Of a DNA stretch of 64,000 nt, positions 44,154 through 54,314 are shown one piece after another. A program made the position numbers and the translations under genes. Below the pieces are notes generated by a model. That model worked only from the letters and a program-made list of their open reading frames with translations. It was not told the DNA's origin and searched no databases. The stretch's first letter is position 1. Every line of letters begins with the position of its first letter. This stretch comes from a bacterium (GTDB taxonomy: Bacteria > Hinthialibacterota > Hinthialibacteria > H5-UNCL2): positions 62,001 to 126,000 of the forward strand of contig JABTUV010000011.1 of NCBI GenBank assembly GCA_015075175.1, in the 5' to 3' direction.

Positions 44154-46743
44154 CGGGAAAGGAACCGCAACAGCTCCTCCGTGCTCATCTGCATCGGCTT
44201 GGGCCGCGCGAACTGGTCTCCAGCGGCGTGGGCGTGGGCGTAAACGTCCTGGTCGCCGTGTGTGTGGGCGTACCGGTATTGGTCGGCGTGGGCGTGGGCG
44301 TGGGCGTAAACGTCCTGGTCGCCGTGTGTGTGGGCGTACCGGTATTGGTCGGCGTCCCCGTAGGCGTGCCCGTGTTGGTCGGCGTCCCCGTATCCGTCGG
44401 CGTGGCCGTAAACGTCGGCGTGGCCGGCGCAAACGTCGCCGTGGGCGTGGGTGTCGCGGTAGCAATCGGCGTCCGTGGATCGTACACCATCTGCAGGGCC
44501 ATCACGTCTTGATAGTCCACGATCAGGTCGTTGTTGATGTCCAAGGGAATCGGGGTAGGCGTGGCCTGCGCCTCTACGCCCTTCACCAAGAGCGCCCACT
44601 CCGACACCTGGCCCGTGCCCGCCACGCGCATGTCGACCGTCTTCAAAACCCACGTCCCCTCGGTCGCATCTCCGAAGAAATCGGACAGGCTGCCCGGCCC
44701 ATCCACCACAAGATCATCCCCGAAGGTCCCGATGATGTTGCGCGGAAAGCCCGGAAGCGGGTTGGTGATGGGATTGCGCAGGACGATGGACCGCCCGTTG
44801 GGTCCGACCAGCGACAGGAACAGGTCGGAGGCGGCGGTGTGGGGAATCTGCACCCGCACCTTGATGTCGGTGATGGTGAAGTTGCGCGGGAAGTAGAGCG
44901 GCGTCTCTAGTCCCGCGGGATCGTTGTCGGGAATCGCCTTGCCGGGAAAGACTACCATCACCTCGCTGGCCGAGGCGACCAGCGGGGTATGCGTAGGCGT
45001 GGGGGTGTAGCTGGCGACCGCGCCGCGCGCCAGGTCGTAACGCGACAGGAACGGGCGCAGCGGGAAGCCGTCCGCCATGATGAGCACATCGGCCAGATTG
45101 ATCACGCTGTCGCGGTTCAGGTCCGCCCGCTGCCGGAAGAGTTCCGCCGTCGGAATGGCCGACGGGCTGATGGTGAAGTAGCGATAGTTGCTGTATCCGC
45201 CGGAAACCCCCATCGCGTTGACGCCGGCGGCCCGCCAACGGTAAGTGAGCGCGTTAGGGAACGTGCGGATATAGGTCGTATCGGAGAGGATGAAGGTGTT
45301 GCCGTAAGGCGCGGCCCCGCCCGCGATCTCGATCTGCAAGCGGTACGAGACCGCTCCCAGGCCGGCGAACTGGAAGAACACCGGCCCCGGCGGCAGGACC
45401 GCGTTGTTGGCGGGCGACAGGAGCAGCGGCGGCGGCGGCGCGGCCGGCGTGTCCGTGGGCGTGGGCGTAAACGTGCGCGTGTGGGTCTCGGTGGGCGTGG
45501 CCGTAAATGTCCAGGTCGGCGTCGCCGTGGGCGTGGGCGTCCCCGTATCGGTCGGCGTATCGGTCGGGACCGCCGGCGTCGTCGGCGTCGGCGTGAGCGT
45601 ATCGGTCGGCGTGTCAGTCGGCGTCCCCGTGTCCGTGGGAACACCCGTCGGCGTCGCGGTAGGCGTGAACGTAGGCGTGAAGGTCCGCGTGGGCGTGTTC
45701 GTCGGGGGCACGACCACCTGCACCTGTGCGCCTTGGAAGGTGACGGCCGAAATCGCCGCGCCCTCGGCGTCGGTAATCTCGCTCCCCGGCGCGAACGCCA
45801 GGTCGACCAGCCCTGCCGCGCCCGCATCCACCACGTAGGTGACCGCGAAGATGAGCGCCCCCGCCGGCACGGGGAAGACATCCGGGCTGGCCGTCACGTG
45901 CACCGAGCCAGCGCCCAATTCGACCATGACGCCGCTCAAAGCGCCCACCACCACGTTTTCCAGGTCCGTATTGAGCGCCGATTCGGGCAGGTTGAGCAGC
46001 TCCAGATCGCAGCCGAAGAAGGGTACGCTGCTGGTGACCTGGGCCACGACCGGCTCGCCGGGGGAGGCGGTGGTCTTGTTCAGGAGTACACGGACGACTG
46101 CGGGCACGGGCGTGTTGGTCGCCGTGGGGAGTCGCCGTCGGCGTATTGGTTGGAATCCCCCCGTCGGGGTGGGCGTCGGCGTACCCGTGGGAGTGCCCGT
46201 GGGCGTCACCGTGGGCGTGTAGGTCGGAGTCCGAGTGTTGGTCGGGGTGCCGGTCGCCGTCGGCGTAGGGGTATCCTGTGCGCCGATCAAGAGCTGGGCC
46301 GTGCCCAGCACGAGTCCATCGATGGGCGAGCCGTCCCCCCCATATAACATGCCGGACGCCTCAAACGAGAAGTCTACCGCTCCCGTCGCCCCGTCCTCGA
46401 CCGTGTAGGTCACGAGAAAGATGGTCTCCCCGGGTTCGATGACGGCGACATCGGCGGCGGCGGCCACGTGGACCGAGCCTTCACTTACTTCCACCTCGGG
46501 ATTGAAGAGATCGCCCAACGTAATGTCGGCGACGGAAGTGCTCAGGTACGCGGCCGGATCGTGTTGCAGCGTAAGGTCCCCGCCCATTACCTGAGCGTCG
46601 CAGACGACCCGCGCCTGCACCTGTTCGCCGGGCAGGGCGGCGCTGCGATTGAGTCTGATGCTGACGGTCGCCGCCCCCGCTGCGCTGAGGGCAATGACAA
46701 CATAAGCGGCCCAGGTCAGGATGGGGCGAATGATACGGCGCAT
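44150..46743 (-). CDS. Secreted protein with two cohesin-like domains, P-domain, dockerin-like loops and Pro/Thr linkers
   Basis: The ATG at 46743 (GAGGAG upstream) starts a Sec signal (residues 1-24). Two cohesin-like beta-sandwiches follow (about 25-155, VSIRLNRSAALPGEQVQARV; and 210-345, VRVLLNKTTASPGEPVVAQV), separated by TPT linkers. Next come a fibronectin-like domain, a calcium loop ADLNRDSVINLADVLIMADG, a proprotein-convertase P-domain (ITDIKVRVQIPHTAASDLFLSLVGPNG to GTWVLKTVDM) and a second loop LDINNDLIVDYQDVMALQMV. The loops are the two halves of a type I dockerin, here split by the P-domain. Compensating shifts near 46140 alter a linker. As sequenced the frame ends at 44185, but the frame ending QMSTEELLRFLSR at 44150 looks like the native C-terminus. 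A role in assembling extracellular enzymes is inferred. Confidence 0.8.
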
Positions 46744-47104
46744 GAAGACGACTCCTCTGCGGGTGGAACACCCATCGGGCGCAAAGGCGCCAAAATGCAT
46801 GAACTCCGGCGATTCTGCCGGCAACTGGGAAGTGTAGTGTAACCCGCCACTTGCTTCAACAAAAATACACCGCCCGCGCCTTTCCTCTGCCACCCTGCAC
46901 AGATTATTTTTTCGACAAAAAAACCGGGAATTCCCGAATCTCGGCGATAACGGTCGCCGGCGGAGGTCGATGGGGTTAGAATAAGGATGTGGACTGCGGC
47001 GGCTTGCCGGCGCGCGCCGCACGCGGAGCACAACTGCCGCGTAGGATGCGCACCGCGCACCGGCGCAGCACGCTGCGCAACTACGGGCGGGTCGCGTTTG
47101 CACC
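46744..47104. other. Intergenic region with adjacent REP B and A copies
   Basis: AT-rich 46840-46935, probably the promoter area of the cohesin-type gene. Family B (47041-47062) and an inverted family A copy (47063-47084) abut each other. Confidence 0.6.
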
Positions 47105-47134
47105 TTGACGCGCCCCCGGCAGAATTGATAGTTT
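47105..47134 (+). promoter_or_regulatory. Possible promoter for the TPR membrane protein
   Basis: TTGACG (47105-47110), 18-bp spacer, TAGTTT (47129-47134), about 110 bp before the start codon. The -10 is weak. Confidence 0.4.
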
Positions 47135-47245
47135 GTGGTTTAGTGGCGGTTGCGACCAAGAACCCGTAACCGCCCCTTAGCTTGGGCTCTGTCCCGTCCG
47201 ATATTAAACTTACAGCAATTGCAAGAGGAGCGCGCCCGGCTGCCC

Positions 47246-48611
47246 ATGATGCGCCACCCCGGTCAAGGAAGCAACGAGAAGACCCCCGAGCGCGACGCCC
47301 TCACCTTCCTCGTGCGCAAGGACGTCGAAGCGCTACCTGGAGGCGGGAAAGCGCTTCTTCGACTCCGGCCAGCCCGAGCGCGCCATCGAGAAGTACATGC
47401 AGGCGCTGGCCGCCGATCCCAACTGCGCCCTCATCCACTTCAACCTCGGCTTCGCCTATCACGAAGAAGGCAACGTGGCCGAGGCGCGTCGCAACTACGA
47501 GCGCGCCATCGAGCTGGAACCCAACTGCAGCCTCTTTCTGGAACACCTGGCCCGCCTCCATTTTGAACTGGAGGAGTACCACGAGGCCATCGACCTCTTC
47601 AACCAGGCCGCCATGGTGGGACAGATGCTGCCCATCAGCCACGGACTGCTGGGCCGCGCCTACTTCGAGATCGGCGAGCACGGCCGGGCGTTGTCCGCGC
47701 TGCGCCTGATGGTGGAAGGCGAGTCGAACCCGGGGCTGGTGTGCGTGGCCAAGAGTTACATGGTGCGGGCGCTCCTGGAGACCTCGCGCGCCTACGAGGC
47801 GCGTCAGATCGCCCGGCAGGTGCTGCGCAACGAGGACGCCGAGGTGCGGGTGCTCTTGGAGCTGGGGGAAGCCTTCCTACGCGCCCGCGGCATCGACATC
47901 GCGCGCGAGTTCTTCGAGAAAGTCGTCCTGCGGCGCGAGGAGGCGCTGGCCGCGCGCCGCCGCCTGGAGGAAATCCTCAAGATCGACCGCCAGATCGACG
48001 AGTTCCTGCCCCAGCTCTACCACGCCGACGAAGAGAAGCTCTTGCGCTACATCAACGTCTTGATGAAGGTCGGCTCGGCCCGCGTGGCCCAGACCCTGGT
48101 CGACGGCTTCCGCAACTCCGTCTCCCCCATGGTCCGCGAGGCCGTCATCGAGTACCATCGCCGCTACGGGCTGGAGCAGTTCGAGCTCCTCTCCGCCGCT
48201 GAGAGCGATCCGGTCGATTTCGTGCGCCAGAAGTACGTCGAGTACGTGGCCGACTGCCGCTACGCGGACAAGCGGCGCTTCATGGAGAAGTGCCTGCGGA
48301 GCGAGTCGGAGAAGACGCGAGGATTGGCAGCGCGCTACTTCGAGGACATCGGGAGCATGGACCTCCTGCCCACGCTGGAGGCGGCCTATGACGCGGAGGA
48401 GAGCGAAGCGGTGCGAACCGCGCTGCGTTCCGCCATCCTGGCCATCAAGCGCCGCGGCCAGGACGCCATCGAGGAGATGTACGCCCAGTTGCCCGCCCCG
48501 CGCTACGCCGCCGCCTCCCGCTTCTGGCGCAAGGCTCTCTACCTTCTGGCCGTGCTGCTGTCCGTCTACCTGGTCGTCCATCTCCTCCTGCGCGGCGTGG
48601 ACGCGCTTTGA
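47246..48611 (+). CDS. TPR protein with C-terminal membrane anchor, one frameshift
   Basis: Start chosen at the ATG 47246; the first 30 residues (GSNEKTPERDALTFLVRKDVE) are in one frame and join, after a break near 47335, to YLEAGKRFFDSGQPERAIEKYMQALAADPN in the main frame (intact from 47397). TPR hairpins cover about 35-200 (HFNLGFAYHEEGNVAEARRNYERAIELEPN). HEAT-like helices follow (YFEDIGSMDLLPTLEAAYDAEESEAVRTALRSA), and a single transmembrane helix (LYLLAVLLSVYLVVHLLL) ends the chain, so the TPR part is cytoplasmic and tail-anchored. It is likely a scaffold; no partner is evident. The downstream GlmU-like gene is separated by repeats. Confidence 0.82.
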
Positions 48612-48657
48612 TTTCCCTTCCCAGGGCGGCGTTGGGACTGCAATGGCCGCAAATAAA

Positions 48658-49030
48658 GAAAATCCGAGTTCTCGAGTAGTCCGAGAAAAAGAAAACCCGA
48701 GTTCTCGAGTAGTCCGCGAAAAAGAAAACCCGAGTTCTCGAGTAGTCCGCGGCAGCGGACGTATCGAGAGAACGGCTTGGGCGCGGGATTGACGCCTGCC
48801 AGCCGCCGTGCCTCTCGATACGGCCCCGAAGTTACCTTTCCGTCCCAATGTGAGTCATGCGGCGGGGCCTACTCGAGGACACGGCTTACTTTTTTCCGCA
48901 TAGCGAGACTGGAGGACACGGCTTGCTTTTTCGAGTTCTCGAGTAGTTTGCAAGAAAAAAATCCGAGTTCTCGAGTAGTCCGAGAAAAAGAAAACCCGAG
49001 TTCTCGAGTAGTCCGAGAAAAAGAAACCGG
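48658..49030. repeat. Tandem 33-bp repeats with CTCGAG core, and family F fragments
   Basis: Units with CGAGTTCTCGAGTAGTCCG start at 48665, 48698 and 48731 (33-bp period) and again at 48932, 48964 and 48997. The two arrays flank a family F block (CGATACGGCCCCGAAG, CTACTCGAGGACACGGC). No gene. Confidence 0.85.
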
Positions 49031-49109
49031 AGCTTCGAACCGCGCAGCCATCGAGAGAACGGCGATGACCGCCCGTGCATTTCGTGACCCGCCGGCATGT
49101 TGCGCCAAC

Positions 49110-50267
49110 ATGCGCGGATTTCGAGGACGAGACCGTCGCCGTGACTCGCATGTTGACCTTTCGAGGACGACCGCGTCCCAAACCTCATCCCCACTTACAC
49201 GCGCCACGTCTCAGATCTGGTGTGCGGAGGCGGCTCCCTGGGCGAGCGGATCGCGCTCGCCTATGGGCCACAACCTGTCGCCGCCTGGTGCAAATCCTGC
49301 GCCGCTGGCGCCCCGTAGCTGAAGTCAACCAGGTCAATGATGCCTGGCGCCCGGGCATGCTGGCCGCTGGAGCATCGCGCGAGCTGCTGCGTCGGGAACT
49401 CACGCAAAGCTGGCCCAAGTTCCTTCAGATCGCTCACGGCGTACCGGCTACTCGACGCGCTCATCGACAATCCCTGTCCGAACTCATGCCGCCGAGGGCG
49501 GACCGCGCCTGGGTCTGCCGCGGCGCGGTCGGCCCTGACCTGGGCGCGCACGTCCTGGCGCTGACCACGGGTTTTGTTGATCCCACCGCCCGCGCGTGAT
49601 GGCCGGCGGTCCTCAACGGCGAGCGGGTGCATCCGGATCGGCCTGGCGCGCCCGCGTCGCCGCCCGTGTTTGTTGACGCCCACCTGGAAGGGCCCGCTGA
49701 GTCATCGGCGAAAATCCCATCATCGGCCGGCGCCAAATCTACGGCCATACCTACATCGGCCCTGTTCCCTCGTCGGCGGCGCCAAGTCGAGGCCATATCA
49801 TCCACGGTTTCACCAACAAGCAGCAGAAGTCGACGGTTTCATCCGGCCACAGCGTTTTGGGCGAATGGGTCAACCTGGGGCGGACACCAACAACAGCGAC
49901 CTGAAAAAACAACTACAGCCCCGGCGTGACGCTGCCCGGCGGCGAGATCGAAACCGGCTGCCAATTCCTGGACTCGATCGATCATCGGCGACCATACCAA
50001 GACGGCGCCATCGGCACGCTGCTGAATACCGGCAGCATCATCGTGGGTGAAAACATTCAATATCTTGGGCTTCACCCCGAAGTACGCGCCCAGTTTCAAC
50101 CAGCGGCGGCGGCAGGGGCTGTCGGAGTACGCCTTCGAGAAGTTTCCCCGACCGCTGAGCGCGTCCTGGCACGGCGCGGCCGGGGCCTGTCACCGGCGAT
50201 GGCCAACCTCCTCCGCCGCGTGTTCGAGACGACCGCCGCCGAACGCCGAAAAGAATGGGACCGATAA
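49110..50267 (+). CDS. GlmU-like putative sugar nucleotidyltransferase (GlgS_N/left-handed beta-helix), heavily frameshifted
   Basis: Fragments in all three frames lie in the correct order for this family. Near 49130 is FEDETVAVT, then HVSDLVCGGGSLGERIALAYG-like sequence (about 49205-49265), EVNQVNDAWRPGMLAAG, then the beta-helix part: GENPIIG, IYGHTYIGP, HGFTNKQ, GHSVLGEWVNLGADTNNSDLKNNYSPG, GCQFLDSI, IGTLLNTGSIIVGENI, FTPKYAPSF, LSEYAFEKF and finally ERVLARRGRGLSPAMANLLRRVFETTAAERRKEWDR, in frame to the stop. The conserved EWVNLGADTNNSDLKNNY block makes the call firm. A dozen or more indels are needed in 1.1 kb. Known relatives are uncharacterised sugar-phosphate nucleotidyltransferases. 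It could be a true pseudogene, but the damage is like that in rpsI. Confidence 0.8.
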
Positions 50268-50300
50268 GTCCTATAGGACCTTTGGGATATGCGACGCGCG

Positions 50301-50329
50301 TTGACGGGCGGAACCACGCTGGGCATAAT
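50301..50329 (+). promoter_or_regulatory. Promoter for the MFP-ABC exporter operon
   Basis: TTGACG (50301-50306), 17-bp spacer, CATAAT (50324-50329), 50 bp before the ATG of the membrane fusion gene. Confidence 0.6.
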
Positions 50330-50379
50330 GCGGTTGTCCTTGCTGCCGGCGAGGCGAAGCCCTGCCGCGGAGACGCGCC

Positions 50380-51513
50380 ATGATCCCGATCCGTCCCCTG
50401 GCTCTTGCACTGTCGCTTCTCTTTACTACCGCTGCCTGCGAATACCGCAATGGACCGTTGATCGTTTCCGGGCGCGTGGAAGTGGACGACATCCACGTGG
50501 GTTCCAAGCTGGGCGGGCGGGTCAAGGAGGTGTGCTTCGAGGAAAGCCAGTCCGTGGCGGCGGGCAGCGCCGTCGTACTCTTGGACGACGAGGAGCTCTT
50601 GGCGCAGCTGGCGGCGGCGCGCGCCGAACTGGCGGCGGCCAGCGCCCAGCTCGACCTGCTTCTGGCGGGCACGCGATTCGAGGACATCCTGCGCGCTGAA
50701 GGCGTGGTCGAGGCGGCTCGGGCCGAACTGCTCCTGCGTCAGAAGGGTTTCCGCGTCGAGGAGGTCGCCGAAGCCGAGGCCCAGGTCGCCCAGGCCTCCA
50801 GTGAACTGGCGCAGGCGCGCCGCGAATGGGAGCGCGCGCTGGGTCTGGCCCGCGACGACGCCTTGGCCCGCAACGAACTGGACAAGAAACGCACGCTCTT
50901 TGAAACCGCGCGGGCCAAGCTGGACATGGCCCGGCAGCGCGAGGCGCTGGTGAAGAGCGGCTCGCGACCCGAGGAGATCGCCATGGCCGAGGCCCGCCTC
51001 AAACAGGCCGAGGCCGAGCTCCTGCGCCTGCGCCGCGGCCCCCGCGACGAGGAGATCGCCGCCGCCCGCGCCGCCCGCGCCGCCGCCGCCGCCCACCTCG
51101 AACGCCTCCAGGTGCAACTCGCCGAAACCCGCATCCTCGCCCCCCTGCCCGCCGTGGTCGAAGTGCTGGACCTCGAGCCCGGCGACCTGGTCCGCGCCGG
51201 ACAGACCGTCGCCGTGCTCAACCTCCTGAACAACCCCTGGGTCCGCTGCTACGTGCCCGAGAACCGCCTGGGATGGGTCAAGCCCGGCGATGAAGTCCGG
51301 ATCACCGTCGATTCCTTCCCCGGCCGCGTCTTTTCCGGCAAGGTGCGGCGCCTGGCCGCCGAGGCCGAGTTCACCCCCCGCAACGTGCAGACCAGCGAGA
51401 AGCGCGCCGAACTGGTGTTCGAGATGAAGGTGGACGTACTCGACGCGGACGGCGATCTGCGCGCCGGCATGTACGCCGACGTGACCATCCCGCCCCCCAC
51501 TTCGCGCCCATGA
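50380..51513 (+). CDS. HlyD/YbhG-type membrane fusion lipoprotein
   Basis: 377 residues with a lipoprotein signal (ALSLLFTTAACEYRN, lipid on Cys20). A beta-barrel/lipoyl half (VSGRVEVDDIHVGSKLGGRVKEV) is followed by about 180 residues of Ala/Glu/Leu heptads forming the coiled-coil hairpin, then the second lipoyl half (ETRILAPLPAVVEVLDLEPGDLV) and the barrel domain. This is the periplasmic adaptor of an ABC-2 type exporter; the ATPase gene overlaps its stop (ATGA) and the permease follows. The set resembles ybhGFSR/yhiI-rbbA systems for drugs or lipophilic compounds. No outer-membrane channel gene is present, so a separate TolC is presumed. Confidence 0.92.
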   Translation: MIPIRPLALALSLLFTTAACEYRNGPLIVSGRVEVDDIHVGSKLGGRVKEVCFEESQSVAAGSAVVLLDDEELLAQLAAARAELAAASAQLDLLLAGTRFEDILRAEGVVEAARAELLLRQKGFRVEEVAEAEAQVAQASSELAQARREWERALGLARDDALARNELDKKRTLFETARAKLDMARQREALVKSGSRPEEIAMAEARLKQAEAELLRLRRGPRDEEIAAARAARAAAAAHLERLQVQLAETRILAPLPAVVEVLDLEPGDLVRAGQTVAVLNLLNNPWVRCYVPENRLGWVKPGDEVRITVDSFPGRVFSGKVRRLAAEAEFTPRNVQTSEKRAELVFEMKVDVLDADGDLRAGMYADVTIPPPTSRP

Positions 51514-52469
51514 ACGACCGTCCGCCGCCGGCCATACAGTTGCGCCAGCTGACGCGCCGTTTCGGCCGCTTCACCGCCGTGGACCGCGTCAGCTTCGACG
51601 TGGCGCGCGGCGCCGTCTTCGGCTTCCTGGGTCCCAACGGCTCCGGAAAATCCACCGTCATCCGCATGTTGTGCGGACTGCTTGCCCCCTCGGAAGGGAC
51701 CGCCGTCCTGGACGACATCGATGTGAGGAAGAACCCGGAGGCCATCAAGCGCCGCATCGGATACATGTCGCAGATGTTCTCGCTCTACGAAGACCTGACG
51801 GTGGAGGAGAACATCCTGTTTTTCGGGCGCATCTACGGACTGTCGGGCGCGCCGCTCCGGTCGCGGCGCGATGAGGTGATGGGGCTGGTGGGCATCGAGC
51901 CTTACGCCGGCCGGCTGGCGGGACGACTGTCGGGCGGCTGGAAGCAGCGCCTCTCCGTCGCCTGCGCGCTTCTGCACGAGCCGGGCATCCTCTTTCTGGA
52001 TGAACCCACCGCCGGCATCGATCCCGTCGCGCGGCGCGACCTCTGGGACCTGCTCTTTCGCCTCTCCTCGCGCGGGGCCACGCTCTTTGTGACCACCCAT
52101 TACATGGACGAAGCCGAGCGTTGCACCGAGGTCGGCTACATCTACAATTCCAAGCTCATCATGTGCGGCCGTCCCGCCGAATTGAAAAAGTTGCCCGAGG
52201 TGACGCCCGCCGGCCACAAGCGCTGGCTGGTCGAGTGCGAGGAGTCGCGCCGCGCGCTGGAGACTCTGCGCGCGCGTCCCGGCGTCGCCGACGCCACTCT
52301 CTTCGGACAGAGCATCCATGCGCTGGTGCGACAGGAACTGGACGAGCACGCCATCGCCCGCGAACTCTCCGACGCGGGACTGGGTTGCTCGGAAGTGCGC
52401 GAGATCGAACCCACGCTGGAGGACGTGTTCGTAATGCTCACCCGCGCCCGGGCGAGAAGTGAAGGGTAG
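51510..52469 (+). CDS. ABC transporter ATPase (CcmA/YbhF-type)
   Basis: 319 residues with Walker A GPNGSGKST, signature LSGGWKQRLSV, Walker B GILFLDEP, then TAGIDPVARRDLW and the switch His in TTHYMDE. The extra C-terminal 100 residues are of the DrrA type. The ATG overlaps the stop of the fusion-protein gene. It powers the export complex with the permease downstream. Confidence 0.95.
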   Translation: MNDRPPPAIQLRQLTRRFGRFTAVDRVSFDVARGAVFGFLGPNGSGKSTVIRMLCGLLAPSEGTAVLDDIDVRKNPEAIKRRIGYMSQMFSLYEDLTVEENILFFGRIYGLSGAPLRSRRDEVMGLVGIEPYAGRLAGRLSGGWKQRLSVACALLHEPGILFLDEPTAGIDPVARRDLWDLLFRLSSRGATLFVTTHYMDEAERCTEVGYIYNSKLIMCGRPAELKKLPEVTPAGHKRWLVECEESRRALETLRARPGVADATLFGQSIHALVRQELDEHAIARELSDAGLGCSEVREIEPTLEDVFVMLTRARARSEG

Positions 52470-52613
52470 CGCCGGCGTCTCGCCGGCTTGCGTGGAGGGC
52501 GTTCCGCCCCCACGCTTCGTGCGCGACCTGACAAACCGCCGAAGCGTGTGTGCAGGATGCCCACACGCGAGCCGACGGGACGCCGCCGCTGCGAGAGATA
52601 GAAAGGTCCCTCT

Positions 52614-53714
52614 ATGCACGGTCTCCTAGCTATCATTTACAAAGAGATCCTCCAGGTCCGCCGCGACCCGTCGACCCGCTTTGTCTTTCTCATTCCCGTC
52701 ATTCAGACCATCATCTTCGGTTTCGCCATCGACATGGACGTGCAGCACGTGCCCACGGCGGTCTTCGACATGGACCGGAGCCGCGACAGCCGCCGTCTGG
52801 TCGAGAGTTTCCACAACACCGGCACCTTCAACGTGTGCGAGGAGGTCGCCAGCGAGCCCGAGTTGCGGCGGCGCATCGTAGCCGGCGCGGTGCGCGTGGG
52901 GATCCTCATACCCCCCGACTACAGCGCCGATCTGGTCTCGGGGCGATCCGCCACCGTACAGGTTCTCGTGGACGGCTCCGACAGCACGACCGCCATGAGC
53001 GCCCTGCAGACCTCGCGCGCGGTGGGACAGGTCTTCGCTCTGGAAAAAACCAATCTCGATATCACAGAGCTGCCGGTCGAAGTGCGACCGCGCGTGCTCT
53101 TCAATCCCGACCTCCTCAGCGCCAACTTCTACGTCCCCGGCCTGATCGGCATCATCCTGCAGGTCGTCACCATGCTCCTCACAGCGTTCGCCATCGTGCG
53201 CGAGCGCGAGCGGGGCACGCTGGAGCAACTGGTCGTCACCCCGGTCTCGCGGGGCGCCCTGATCGTGGGCAAACTCGTCCCCTACGCCGTGATCGGGGTT
53301 CTCCAGACCATCTTCGTACTCCTGCTAATGCGCTATCTCTTCGGCATCCACGTGGCGGGCAGCATCCTTCTGCTCTTCGCCCTCTCGGTCCTCTTTCTCC
53401 TGCCCGCGCTGTCGATGGGGATCCTGATTTCCACGCTTTCGACCAACCAGGCGCAGGCCATGCAGTTGTCGCTGCTCTTCATGCTGCCGTCGGTGCTCCT
53501 GTCGGGCTTCGCGTTTCCGCGCGAGACCATGCCCCTGCCCATCTACGCGGTGACCTTTCTGATTCCGGCTACCTATTTCGTGCAGATTCTTCGAGGGATC
53601 ATCCTGCGGGGGGCGGGGCTGTGGGCGCTGTGGCCGCAGGCGCTGGCGCTGGCCATCTTCGCCGTGGCGCTCGTACTGATCTCGACCATGCGCTTCCAGA
53701 AACGGATCGGGTGA
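52614..53714 (+). CDS. ABC-2 type permease (YbhS/YbhR-like)
   Basis: 366 residues: one N-terminal helix (FVFLIPVIQTIIFGFAIDM), a large periplasmic domain (about 50-190), then five helices including IVRERERGTLEQLVVTPVSR, the coupling segment of ABC-2 exporters. It forms a homodimer or pairs with a second permease that is not seen here. It lies 144 bp after the ATPase gene, with a GAAAGG ribosome site. The gap holds another palindrome (TAGCGCCGGCGTCTCGCCGG) that begins at the ATPase stop codon. Confidence 0.93.
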   Translation: MHGLLAIIYKEILQVRRDPSTRFVFLIPVIQTIIFGFAIDMDVQHVPTAVFDMDRSRDSRRLVESFHNTGTFNVCEEVASEPELRRRIVAGAVRVGILIPPDYSADLVSGRSATVQVLVDGSDSTTAMSALQTSRAVGQVFALEKTNLDITELPVEVRPRVLFNPDLLSANFYVPGLIGIILQVVTMLLTAFAIVRERERGTLEQLVVTPVSRGALIVGKLVPYAVIGVLQTIFVLLLMRYLFGIHVAGSILLLFALSVLFLLPALSMGILISTLSTNQAQAMQLSLLFMLPSVLLSGFAFPRETMPLPIYAVTFLIPATYFVQILRGIILRGAGLWALWPQALALAIFAVALVLISTMRFQKRIG

Positions 53715-53808
53715 GGAAAAATTAGGGTCAGCGCCTATTTTTGCTGGAACGTAGGCAGGAACAGCCGCGCGCACCGGCAAAAATAGGCGCTGACCCTAAT
53801 TTTTCCTC
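53713..53808. repeat. Perfect 32-bp inverted repeat, family C (AATTAGGGTCAGCGCC), convergent terminator
   Basis: Arms 53713-53744 and 53777-53808 are perfectly complementary. The element starts within the permease stop codon, and its right arm supplies the TAG of the convergent macro-domain gene. A second copy is at 59651-59741. Confidence 0.9.
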
Positions 53809-54314
53809 AGCGCCTCTTCGTAAATCTCGCGCGTGCGCGCGTCGAAACAGACGAAGATCACTTTCTCCGGCAGCTCGCCGGCCGCCAAATGCGCCGTGAC
53901 GGTCTTGACGGCGATAGCCGCGGCGCGGTCGGGCGGAAACCCATAGGCGCCCGTGCTGATGGCGGGGAAGGCCACGCTGGCGGCGCCGAGTTGCACGGCC
54001 AGGACCAGGCTGTTGCGATAACAGGAGGCGAGCAGTTCGTCTTCGCTATGTTGGCCGTCGCGCCAGATGGGACCGACGGTGTGGATGATCCACTTGGCGG
54101 GCAGGTTGTAAGCGCGGGTCGCCTTGGCCTCGCCGGTGCGACAGCCCCCCAGCGCGGCGCACTCGGCGCGCAACTGCGGCCCCGCGGCGCGATGAATGGC
54201 GCCGTCCACGCCGCCCCCGCCCAAAAGCGACTTGTTGGCGGCGTTGACGATGGCGTCCACGTGAAAGGTCGTGATGTCGCCGAGGCGGACCTGAATGCGT
54301 TGCGAGAGCGTCAT
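53796..54314 (-). CDS. Macro-domain protein (YmdB-type O-acetyl-ADP-ribose deacetylase)
   Basis: 172 residues covering one macro domain. Marks are [41 protein letters not shown] at the start (with the NAAN and GGGGVDGAI loops), the [11 protein letters not shown]-like [18 protein letters not shown] and [13 protein letters not shown], which match MacroD/YmdB enzymes that remove ADP-ribose esters. Its ATG overlaps the stop of the second Maf gene (ATGA), so it is the last gene of the fliW-csrA-maf-maf unit, an unusual setting. The final AAT-TAG comes from a family C repeat. Confidence 0.93.
   Translation of the reverse strand: MTLSQRIQVRLGDITTFHVDAIVNAANKSLLGGGGVDGAIHRAAGPQLRAECAALGGCRTGEAKATRAYNLPAKWIIHTVGPIWRDGQHSEDELLASCYRNSLVLAVQLGAASVAFPAISTGAYGFPPDRAAAIAVKTVTAHLAAGELPEKVIFVCFDARTREIYEEALRKN

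Noticed and set aside
44089-46347. Arg/Gly-rich plus-strand frames opposite the cohesin-type gene
   Set aside because: Antisense of TPT linkers and cohesin domains; no family features.
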